Shown in pieces: positions 9,022 through 16,434 of a stretch of 64,000 nucleotides of DNA (the first letter of the stretch is position 1; each line of letters opens with the position of its first letter). The notes beneath the pieces were generated by a model. The model worked only from the letters and a program-made list of their open reading frames with translations. It was not told the origin of the DNA and made no database searches. The translations under genes and the position numbers were made by a program. Source of the stretch: Rhodanobacteraceae bacterium (GTDB lineage Bacteria > Pseudomonadota > Gammaproteobacteria > Xanthomonadales > Rhodanobacteraceae); NCBI GenBank assembly GCA_003142815.1, contig PLNP01000044.1:1-64000 (forward strand), written 5' to 3'.

Positions 9022-9210
9022 GTGTTGCGGGTCGCGCCGTTGTTGCTCGCGGCGAGCAGTGCGGCGTTCGCGCAGGATCTGCCGAGCGGATTCTTCCGCA
9101 GCGATCCGTTCTGTCCGGACTTCGTGCACAAGGATGCGACCTGCCGCGCGTGGCCGGCCGGCATCTATTTCGTGCATGATGGTCGCGCCTTCGGTCAGCG
9201 CAGGAGGGCA
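9022..9210 (+). pseudogene. Possible decayed small secreted protein
   Basis: From GTG 9022 the frame reads VLRVAPLLLAASSAAFAQ, a convincing signal peptide, then DLPSGFFRSDPFCPDFVHKD and RAWPAGIYFVHDG with GC-rich third codon positions. After about 9195 the composition becomes Arg-rich and loses coding character until the stop near 9340. I read this as the 5' piece of a secreted-protein gene whose remainder is lost or frameshifted. The opposite strand also carries an open frame (8965-9270), so the call is tentative. The rest of 8953-9402 shows nothing I recognise. Confidence 0.3.
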
Positions 9211-9402
9211 GTATTGCGGGGGAGTCATCGAAGGAGCCTTACGGAATCGGCGCATCGTGCCCGAGTGCATCGTGGCCGGAAAGAGACCAGAACGCGGGGC
9301 ATGTCTTTCGCCACGGTCTTCCGCGCCAACGTCTCGCTATGATGAGGGCTTTGGGGCGCCTCGTCCCGGGTTTGGGCCGCATGCCGGCGCATGGGAGTTG
9401 GG

Positions 9403-12400
9403 ATGTTCGCGCGAATTTTCCTCGGCAGTGTTCTTTTGCTGGCCAGCCTCAGTGCATTCGCACAGGTCGATCCCGCGCAGTTCAGTGATTTGGGTTGGCG
9501 CCTGATCGGTCCGTTTCGCGGCGGACGCGTGCTCGCGGTGGCCGGTGTGCCGGGACAGCCGCAGCATTTCTATTTCGGTTCGGTCAACGGCGGTGTGTGG
9601 GATACACATGACGCCGGGCGGACCTGGCAACCGCTATTCGACGGTCAGCCGGTCGGCTCGATCGGCGCACTTGGCGTAGCGCCGTCGGATCCGAACGTGC
9701 TCTACGTCGGCAGCGGCGAGGCCGACATGCGCTCGGATATCGCGCAGGGCGAGGGCATGTTCAAGTCGATCGACGCGGGCAGGACGTGGAGCCGGATCGG
9801 CCTCGACGACAGCCAGCAGATCGGCAAGGTGATCGTCGATCCGCACGACGCGAACGGCGTGCTCGTCGCCGCGCTCGGTCATCCGTACGGGCCGAATGCA
9901 CAGCGCGGCGTATTCCGTTCGCGCGATGGCGGCAAGAGCTGGAAGAAAGTGCTCGGTCCCGATGACGCAACCGGCGCGATCGATCTCGCGTTCGAGCCGG
10001 GCAACAGCCAGGTGGTTTACGCGGCGTTGTGGCAGGCGCGACGCACGCCATGGAACGTGTATCCGCCGGCGAGCGGGCCGGGTTCTGGTTTATACAAATC
10101 CACCGATGGTGGTGATAACTGGCAGCCGATCCACGGCAACGGATTTGCGGACGCGCACGTCGGCCGCATCGGCATCGGTGTCGCGCCGAGTGATCCGAAG
10201 CGCGTCTATGCGATCGTCGATGGCGACGAAGGTGGCCTGTATCGCTCCGACGATGCCGGCGCGCACTGGCGCAAGACCAGCGGCGATCCGCGCATCTGGC
10301 AGCGCGGCTGGTACTTCGGCCGCATCACGGTCGATCCCAAGAATGCCGATCGCGTCTACGCGATGAACACGATCGTGCTGCGCTCGGACGACGGCGGCAA
10401 GACCTTCCTGCCGCTCAAGGGTGATTCGACCGGTGACGATTTCCACGAATTATGGATCGATCCAGGCGACTCGAACCGGCAGATCCTCGGCGTCGACCAA
10501 GGCGCGCTGATTACCCTGAATGGTGGCGCGACCTGGTCGAGCTGGCACAACCAGCCGACCGCGCAGATGTACCATGTGATCACCGATTCGCGGTTTCCGT
10601 ACCGCGTCTACGGCGCCCAGCAGGATTCCGGTGCGGTCGCGCTGCCGAGCCGCATCAACAACGGCAACGGCATCACCATGGAGCAGTTCCACGAAGTCAC
10701 CGCCGGCGGCGAGAGCGGCATGATAGCGCCCGATCCGGGCGACCCCGATATCGTCTACGGCGGCGCGGTGGAGAAGCTCGATCTGCGCAACGAGCAAACC
10801 CGTTCGGTCGATCCAACGCTCGCCGAGCCAGATCTGTATCGGCGCACCTGGACCCTGCCGCTGGTGTTCGGCCAACGCAATCCGAAGACACTCTATTTCG
10901 GCAACCATAAAATCTGGCGCACCGCTGACGGCGGCGCGCACTGGGATGCGATCAGTCCGGACCTGACCCGCGAAAACCCCGGCGTACCGGCGAACCTCGA
11001 CGCGATCACCGCTGCCAATAATCTGGGCCCGCACCCGCGCCGCGGTGTGGTCTACGCGATCGCGCCATCGCCGCTGGTCGACGGGCTGATCTGGGCCGGC
11101 ACGGACGACGGTGCGGTCTGGCGAACACGTGACGAAGGCAAGCATTGGGACAACGTGACACCGCCGGTGCTGACCGCGTGGTCGAAGGTCGGCCTTATCG
11201 AGGCCTCGCACTTCGACGCGGACACCGCGTATGTCGCGATCGACCGCCATCGTCTCGACGACCGCAAGCCATACCTCTATCGCACTCGCGACGGCGGCAA
11301 ATCGTGGCAGCTCGTCGTGGCTGGTATCCGTGACGGTGATTTCGTCAACACGGTGCGCGAGGACCCGAAGAAACGCGGACTGCTCTACGCGGGCACCGAA
11401 CTCGGCGTCTACGTGTCGTTCGACGACGGCGATCACTGGCAGCCGCTGCAGCAGAACCTGCCGCGCACATCGGTGCGCGACATCGACGTGCACGGCGATG
11501 ATATCGTCATCGCAACGCACGGCCGCGGCTTCTGGATCATGGACGACGTCGCCGCGCTGCGACAATTGGACGCAAAGAAGTCCAAACCGGAAACACGCCT
11601 GTTCGTTCCATCGGTCGCGATCCGCTACCGCGAGGCCAGTTTCACCGGCACACCGCTGCCGAAGGACGAACCGATGGCGGCAAATCCGCGCGCAGGAGCC
11701 TACATCGACTACGTCCTCGTACGTACACCGGCCAAGCCGGTGCAAGTGGACATCTATGCGGCCAGCGGAAAGCTCGTCCGGCACTACAGCAGTGCCGACG
11801 CGCCGCGCAAGATCGATCTCGCGAAGATCAACAGCGCACCCGAATGGGTGCATCAGCCTTCCACCCTGACCGCGACGCCCGGCATGCACCGCTTGGTCTG
11901 TCCGCTGCGCTATCCGACGCCGGCCGCGCAGGGCAACGCCTACAGCGATGGCGTGTGGGCGCCGCCGGGGAACTACACGGTGGAGCTGACCGTGGACGGC
12001 AAGCGCTACCGCCAGCCGCTCATCATTGCGCCCGACCCGCGCATCGATCTGCCGCCATCGGCCTATGTCGGCCAGTTCGCGCTGGCCAAACGCGTCGAGG
12101 CCTTGCAAGTGCGTCTCGACGCGGCCAACGGCGAAGCCGGCGTGCTGCGCAAGTCTGTCGCGGAGCGCCGCAAGGGCGCCGACGGCGGTGCCGCCGCAGC
12201 CCTGGACCAATTCGGCGTGCGCCTGGCGGCGGTTTCCGGCGCGCAACCGGCACCCAATCCCTTCAACGCCTCGTCGTTCCCGCCGCAGCAGGTGCAGACG
12301 CTGGCGTTCCTCGGCAGCGCGCTCGGCAACTTGATGGCCGCGGTCGACGGCGCCGATGCGGCGCCATCGCCCGACGCGCAAACGGGCTACACAAAACTCG

Positions 12401-12522
12401 CGGCGCTCACGGATGCCACGCTGCACGCATGGGACGATTTCAAGCGCAGCGATCTCGCGACGTTGAATGCGGCCCTACACGCGGCACACGCCAAGCCGAT
12501 CGATCTGAAGCCTGCCAAGTAG
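9403..12522 (+). CDS. Secreted BNR/sortilin-like beta-propeller protein
   Basis: Large exported protein of about 1039 residues in the VPS10/sortilin-like 'WD40/YVTN/BNR repeat' glycosyl-hydrolase-like family; catalysis has not been shown for most members. ATG 9403 is preferred over 9391 because a GGGAG Shine-Dalgarno lies at the right distance and the product begins with a clean signal peptide (MFARIFLGSVLLLASLSAFA). At least ten Asp-box motifs of the form S/T-x-D-x-G-x-x-W/F are visible (THDAGRTW, SIDAGRTW, SRDGGKSW, STDGGDNW, SDDAGAHW, TRDGGKSW, SFDDGDHW), which would build one or two propellers. The last 250 residues form a separate C-terminal region containing a possible coiled coil (ALAKRVEALQVRLDAANGE). 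Confidence 0.85.
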   Translation: MFARIFLGSVLLLASLSAFAQVDPAQFSDLGWRLIGPFRGGRVLAVAGVPGQPQHFYFGSVNGGVWDTHDAGRTWQPLFDGQPVGSIGALGVAPSDPNVLYVGSGEADMRSDIAQGEGMFKSIDAGRTWSRIGLDDSQQIGKVIVDPHDANGVLVAALGHPYGPNAQRGVFRSRDGGKSWKKVLGPDDATGAIDLAFEPGNSQVVYAALWQARRTPWNVYPPASGPGSGLYKSTDGGDNWQPIHGNGFADAHVGRIGIGVAPSDPKRVYAIVDGDEGGLYRSDDAGAHWRKTSGDPRIWQRGWYFGRITVDPKNADRVYAMNTIVLRSDDGGKTFLPLKGDSTGDDFHELWIDPGDSNRQILGVDQGALITLNGGATWSSWHNQPTAQMYHVITDSRFPYRVYGAQQDSGAVALPSRINNGNGITMEQFHEVTAGGESGMIAPDPGDPDIVYGGAVEKLDLRNEQTRSVDPTLAEPDLYRRTWTLPLVFGQRNPKTLYFGNHKIWRTADGGAHWDAISPDLTRENPGVPANLDAITAANNLGPHPRRGVVYAIAPSPLVDGLIWAGTDDGAVWRTRDEGKHWDNVTPPVLTAWSKVGLIEASHFDADTAYVAIDRHRLDDRKPYLYRTRDGGKSWQLVVAGIRDGDFVNTVREDPKKRGLLYAGTELGVYVSFDDGDHWQPLQQNLPRTSVRDIDVHGDDIVIATHGRGFWIMDDVAALRQLDAKKSKPETRLFVPSVAIRYREASFTGTPLPKDEPMAANPRAGAYIDYVLVRTPAKPVQVDIYAASGKLVRHYSSADAPRKIDLAKINSAPEWVHQPSTLTATPGMHRLVCPLRYPTPAAQGNAYSDGVWAPPGNYTVELTVDGKRYRQPLIIAPDPRIDLPPSAYVGQFALAKRVEALQVRLDAANGEAGVLRKSVAERRKGADGGAAAALDQFGVRLAAVSGAQPAPNPFNASSFPPQQVQTLAFLGSALGNLMAAVDGADAAPSPDAQTGYTKLAALTDATLHAWDDFKRSDLATLNAALHAAHAKPIDLKPAK

Positions 12523-12536
12523 AAAAGCTGTAGCAG

Positions 12537-13166
12537 TCACTTTGTCTCGGCGCTGCCGGTGTCTGCGTCCCTCGCACCGAACAGCGCGATCGCGGTGCGC
12601 GCGACCTGGCCGGTGTCGTAGTACGCATACGCGCCGACGCCGAGCGCGCCGATGACCGGCAACCAGCGCGCGATGCCGCGCCCGGCGAGACGTTTCGACA
12701 CGCTGACGCCGATCTTCGCGGCGGCGCGCTCGATCACGCGCAACGGCACGTCCTGGATCAGCAGGCGCGCGCCGATCTGCACGCCGATGTCGCGCATCGC
12801 CTGCGCGGCGGCGTGGCGGAACAGGCAATACAGCATGTGCGAGCGTGTCAGCTTGGCGCTGACCCCGTAGGCGCCGGCGATGTCGGCCACCATCTGGCTC
12901 TGGATGCGCCAGATCGCCATCAATTCCGGCACGATCGTCAGCCAGCCGAGTGGACCCGGCGGCAACGCGAGCGTGCCCGCCGCGAGCGCGGCCTTGTTCG
13001 CCGCGGCCGCGGCGATCGCGCGTGCGCGATGATCGGGACCGCGGCTCTTGTGCTCGTCGGTATCGGGCACGCGTCCGGCGATTTTGAGCACCGCGCGGGT
13101 CAGGCGTTCGCTCAGCGAGCCGCCGGATTCGTTGTCGACCTTGCGCGCTTGAATATGCCTGGTCAC
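12537..13166 (-). CDS. EcsC/DUF697-like membrane-associated protein
   Basis: Protein of 209 residues from GTG 13166 (VTRHIQARKVDNESGG). A basic N-terminus is followed by an Ala-rich helix, then GPLGWLTIVPELMAIWRIQSQ and MVADIAGAYGV, a pattern seen in EcsC/DUF697-type proteins, and a hydrophobic stretch near 170-185 (WLPVIGALGVGAYAYYDTG). The family has no firm function. The frame is open 40 codons further upstream, but that stretch overlaps the well-supported small gene at 13255-13407, so the later start is preferred. It converges with the BNR gene, 14 nt apart. Confidence 0.6.
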   Translation of the reverse strand: MTRHIQARKVDNESGGSLSERLTRAVLKIAGRVPDTDEHKSRGPDHRARAIAAAAANKAALAAGTLALPPGPLGWLTIVPELMAIWRIQSQMVADIAGAYGVSAKLTRSHMLYCLFRHAAAQAMRDIGVQIGARLLIQDVPLRVIERAAAKIGVSVSKRLAGRGIARWLPVIGALGVGAYAYYDTGQVARTAIALFGARDADTGSAETK

Positions 13167-13254
13167 GTGCGACGCGTCCTTCGGTTCGGTGAGACGCGCC
13201 GGATGGATAGCGCCTTGGCGTACTCGGCAAGGCGGATCGCGTTGCATTTCGCGA

Positions 13255-13407
13255 TCAACCGGCGCGCTTGAAGTACTGGACTTCACGTTCGTGTTTCTCG
13301 GCAGCCGCCCGATCCTGGAACGTGCCGAGGTTGCGGCGTTTGCCGGTTTTCGGATCCTTCTTGCGCGAGTACAGCCGATATTCGCCGGATTTGAGTTTGC
13401 GGATCAT
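13255..13407 (-). CDS. Conserved 50-residue basic protein
   Basis: ATG 13407 is preceded by a strong Shine-Dalgarno (GGAGGAG, spacing 7), which decides the start. The product begins MIRKLKSGEYRLYSRKKDP, then reads KTGKRRNLGTFQDRAAAEKHE and ends REVQYFKRAG. Short proteins with this pattern are common in Proteobacteria and are annotated as hypothetical. The repeated Lys/Arg and Tyr residues suggest RNA or DNA contact, which is inference only. It lies upstream of and in the same direction as the EcsC-like gene. Confidence 0.75.
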   Translation of the reverse strand: MIRKLKSGEYRLYSRKKDPKTGKRRNLGTFQDRAAAEKHEREVQYFKRAG

Positions 13408-13611
13408 GTGATTTCTCCTCCAGCCGGCCCGTTGCGCGTTGGCGCCTTTGCGACAAATTAGTCGATTGGCTGCAGATGCGACTATACGAAGGCGAGGTGA
13501 ACGAAACGCGACCGCACCTTGCGCATTCACGCCGGCGTCGGTGCTAGGATCGACGGCCGGAGCGGGACCGGATTCGGATCCCGGGTTGTTGCGCATTCAG
13601 CGAGGAGCCGC

Positions 13612-14301
13612 GTGTCCAGACATAACGGTGAAGTCCATCGCACGGACCGAGTCGGCTGGCTGCGTGCCGCCGTACTCGGCGCCAACGATGGCATTGTTTC
13701 GACCGCGAGCCTGATCGTCGGCTTCGCGTCGGCCGGGGCCGCGCGCCACAACATCCTGCTGGCCGGTGTTGCAGGCCTGGTCGGCGGTGCGTTGTCGATG
13801 GCGACCGGTGAGTTCGTCTCGGTGAGCTCCCAGGCCGATACCGAGAAAGCCGATCTCGCGAAGGAACGCCACGAACTCGCCCAGCATCCCGAGGGCGAAC
13901 TGCACGAACTCGCGGCAATCTACGTGGAACGCGGCCTCGATCCGGCACTGGCGGGGCAGGTCGCCCAGCAGCTCACGGCACACGATGCGCTGGCGGCACA
14001 CGCGCGCGACGAACTCGGCATTACCCACGAACTTCGCGCGCGGCCGCTGCAGGCCGCTGCCGCATCGGCCGCTGCGTTCGCCACCGGCGCGATCTTGCCG
14101 CTCGCGATCACGCTGCTGGTGCCACCGCGCGCATTGACCGGTGTGGTGATGGCGGTATCGCTGGTGTGTCTCGCCTTGCTCGGCGCCGCGGCGGCTCGAA
14201 CGGGTGGCGCGTCGCCGCTGCATGGCGCCATTCGGGTAACGGGCTGGAGTGCGCTGGCGATGCTCGCGACCGCGCTGATCGGAAGACTGTTCGGCGTCTG
14301 A
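13612..14301 (+). CDS. VIT1/CCC1-family iron/manganese transporter
   Basis: Inner-membrane protein of 229 residues in the VIT1/CCC1 (DUF125) family, which moves Fe(II) or Mn(II). GTG 13612 follows a GAGGAG ribosome-binding site, so the extra upstream codons in the open frame are not used. Family motifs are clear: RTDRVGWLRAAVLGANDGIV, GLVGGALSMATGEFVSVSSQ, and a charged cytoplasmic domain (about 70-140; QADTEKADLAKERHELAQHP and AAIYVERGLDPALAGQVAQQ). Three hydrophobic segments follow. It is divergent from the small conserved gene at 13255-13407, with about 200 nt of shared upstream DNA. Confidence 0.9.
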   Translation: MSRHNGEVHRTDRVGWLRAAVLGANDGIVSTASLIVGFASAGAARHNILLAGVAGLVGGALSMATGEFVSVSSQADTEKADLAKERHELAQHPEGELHELAAIYVERGLDPALAGQVAQQLTAHDALAAHARDELGITHELRARPLQAAAASAAAFATGAILPLAITLLVPPRALTGVVMAVSLVCLALLGAAAARTGGASPLHGAIRVTGWSALAMLATALIGRLFGV

Positions 14302-14304
14302 TGC

Positions 14305-14801
14305 GACCGAACAGCCGCGTCTGCGGGCCATCCGCGTTCATGCAGACCATCTTCTCGAACCGCAGGCCGAGTTTTTCCAGCACGCGGATCGAATCGTGGT
14401 TGTGCGGCGACACACGATCGCCGCGATGCGCTTCAGTGCCAACGATTCCTGCGCGTCGCGCATGACGGCGACAGCCGACTCGAACGCGTAACCAGCGCCA
14501 CGGAATTGCGGCAGGAATGCGAAGCCGATATCGGCATCCATCAGCGGGCCGCGCTTGATCAAGCCGCAGATGCCGATCGGCGTTGTGTCGACCTTGAGCT
14601 CGACCAGATCCAGGCCGAAGCCGTGGCGTAAATAACTCGCCATTGGTCCGTTCGCGATGTAGGCAAGCGCGTCGCCCGGCGTGCGCATGCCCTTGTCGCC
14701 GATATGGCGCAGCCATGCTGGATCGTCCACCAGTTCGAGGATGAACGCATCCGCGGCGCTGAGTTGCGCAGCGTCAGGCGTTCGGTCTCGATGATCGTCA
14801 T
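14305..14801 (-). pseudogene. GNAT (RimJ/RimL-type) N-acetyltransferase, two frameshifts
   Basis: Three frames must be joined to recover a normal acetyltransferase. The first gives MTIIETERLTLR from 14801. A 1-nt deletion (CGCAACTC where CGCCAACTC would give RQLSAAD) shifts to LVDDPAWLRHIGDKGMRTPG, ANGPMASYLRHGFGL, DIGFAFLPQFRGAGYAFESA and LKRIAAIV. An extra GT near 14411 shifts to SPHNHDSIRVLEKLGLRFEK and MVCMNADGPQTRLFGR. The acetyl-CoA loop (Q/R-x-x-G-x-G/A: RGAGYA) and the NHDSIRVLEKLGL motif are intact in their frames. No stop follows in the last frame before it runs antisense into the transporter gene. Either a pseudogene or two indel errors in the assembly. Confidence 0.75.
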
Positions 14802-14823
14802 GCGGCGTCCGTGCCCGCGTGAT

Positions 14824-15624
14824 CTATTCCAGGTCTTCCTCGAAGCGCAGGTGCTTCACGCTGCGCCCGTTGCGGCGCACGAGTTTCAGCGCCTCGATGC
14901 CGACCTTGATATGCGCCTCGACGAAGTTCGCGGTGATCAGCTTGTCGCTGGCATCCGTCTTAACGCCCTCCGGAACCATCGGCTGATCGGATACCAGCAG
15001 CAGCGCACCCGTCGGAATATGGTTGGCGAAGCCCGCGGCGAAGATCGTCGCGGTTTCCATGTCGATCGCCATCGAGCGCGTCTTGCGCAGGTAGTCCTTG
15101 AACGCGACGTCATGTTCCCAGACGCGCCGATTCGTGGTGTAGACCGTGCCGGTCCAGTAGTCGTGGCCGAGATCGCGGATCATCGTCGAGACCGCGCGCT
15201 GTAGCTGGAATGCGGGCAACGCGGGCACTTCGGGCAAGAGATAATCGTTCGAGGTGCCCTCGCCGCGGATCGCCGCGATCGGCAGGACGAGATCGCCGAG
15301 CTGGTTCTTCTTCTTGAGTCCGCCGCATTTGCCGAGCAGCAGGCAGGCCTTCGGCGCGATCGCGCTCAGAAGGTCCATCATGGTCGCCGCGTTCGGACTG
15401 CCCATGCCGAAGTTGATCATCGTGATGCCGTCGGCAGTCGCGTTCGGCATCGGTCTGTCGCGGCCAAGCACGGGCACACCGTGCCATTGCGCGAAGAGAT
15501 CCACGTAGTGGCTGAAGTTGGTCAGCAGGATGTGCTCGCCGAATCCTTCGAGCGGCGTGCCGGTGTAGCGTGGCAGCCAGTTGTTGACGATGTCGTTCTT
15601 GTTCTTCATGTCATCGATATCCAC
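14824..15624 (-). CDS. amn: AMP nucleosidase
   Basis: Hydrolyses AMP to adenine and ribose 5-phosphate in the cytoplasm, adjusting adenylate pools. At about 261-266 residues this is the short form that consists of the phosphorylase-like catalytic domain, without the N-terminal regulatory region of the E. coli enzyme. Diagnostic segments are MINFGMGSPNAATMMDLLSA, CLLLGKCGGLKKKNQLGDLV, RGEGTSNDYLLPEVPALPAF, and the nucleoside-binding MAIDMETATIFAAGFANHIP. The open frame begins at GTG 15624; ATG 15609 (MKNKNDIVNNWLPRY) is an equally good start. Confidence 0.92.
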   Translation of the reverse strand: MDIDDMKNKNDIVNNWLPRYTGTPLEGFGEHILLTNFSHYVDLFAQWHGVPVLGRDRPMPNATADGITMINFGMGSPNAATMMDLLSAIAPKACLLLGKCGGLKKKNQLGDLVLPIAAIRGEGTSNDYLLPEVPALPAFQLQRAVSTMIRDLGHDYWTGTVYTTNRRVWEHDVAFKDYLRKTRSMAIDMETATIFAAGFANHIPTGALLLVSDQPMVPEGVKTDASDKLITANFVEAHIKVGIEALKLVRRNGRSVKHLRFEEDLE

Positions 15625-15704
15625 AGGCCGAATCCAGCACGCGTAGCGGAGCGTCCGCGCACGCTAAACCGATAGTTATACAGCGGCAAATCCATGTGCC
15701 GATT

Positions 15705-16331
15705 CTATCGGGCGCCCATATGCGCAAGCGCGTAAAGGAACAGGCCGAAGTACAACGCGGCGCCGATCGTGGCGATCACTCTGCTGCTGATCGTTCCAGC
15801 GCCGACTCGCGGAGACACATCCCGTCCGTTCCGAGTGCTCGGATTGCTTGCGGCAACGGCACTCGCGCCGCTGCGTTCGAGCGCGGCCGTCGCGGCGCAG
15901 GCGAGCAACCAGGTCGCCGCACGCGGGACAGGTAGCGGATACGCATCGCCGCTCCAGGCAAGCATCGCGCGCGCCAATGCGTTCCGTGTCGTAAACAGCG
16001 CGAGCACTCGATGGCGCCGCAGGCTGAATGCGGCCACGGGCGCACCAGCATCAATACCGCCCAAGTCAGCAGCGCCCACCTTGTCAGCATCGGCTTGAAC
16101 GGCCAATGGATGCAGGTACCGACTTGGGCGCAATCGAACTGGCGGATATCGCTTTCGCCGTTCATGTACGCGTCACGCACGTCGCGCAGGAAAAAATAGC
16201 CGTTTCCGCAGCCTGAAACGCCGATTTCCAGTCGTCCAGTGTCCCGCCAATTTCTCCTCGTGCGCGGGCCAGAAAAGACCCGCAGCGAAATACAACGCCA
16301 TCGCGAGGATAACGGCAGCAACCAAACGCAT
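15705..16331 (-). pseudogene. Small inner-membrane protein, frameshifted twice
   Basis: ATG 16331 follows an AGGGGA ribosome-binding site and reads MRLVAAVILAMALYFAAGLF, then HEEKLAGHWTTGNRRFRLRK. At a run of six T (six A on the plus strand at 16191-16196) the frame is lost. Removing one T would continue as RLFFLRDVRDAYMNGESDIR and CAQVGTCIHWPFKPMLTRWA with LLTWAVLML. A second shift near 16030 leads to AAFSLRRHRVLALFTTRNAL and finally TIGAALYFGLFLYALAHMGA. The joined product would be about 205 residues with three or four membrane segments. I do not recognise the family. The lesion in a homopolymer could be a sequencing error. Confidence 0.5.
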
Positions 16332-16434
16332 GATGTCCCCTGACCGAGTGGCTCGGTATTCTAAGTGCGCACACGTCCAGCTGCGCGACAGGATGCAGAC
16401 CGCATAATCGGACGATCCGGAGTGAGGACGCGCC

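Noticed and set aside
8965-9270. 101-codon minus-strand frame opposite the decayed secreted protein
   Set aside because: Arg/Glu-rich translation without recognisable domain or ribosome-binding site; the plus strand has the better signal-peptide evidence.
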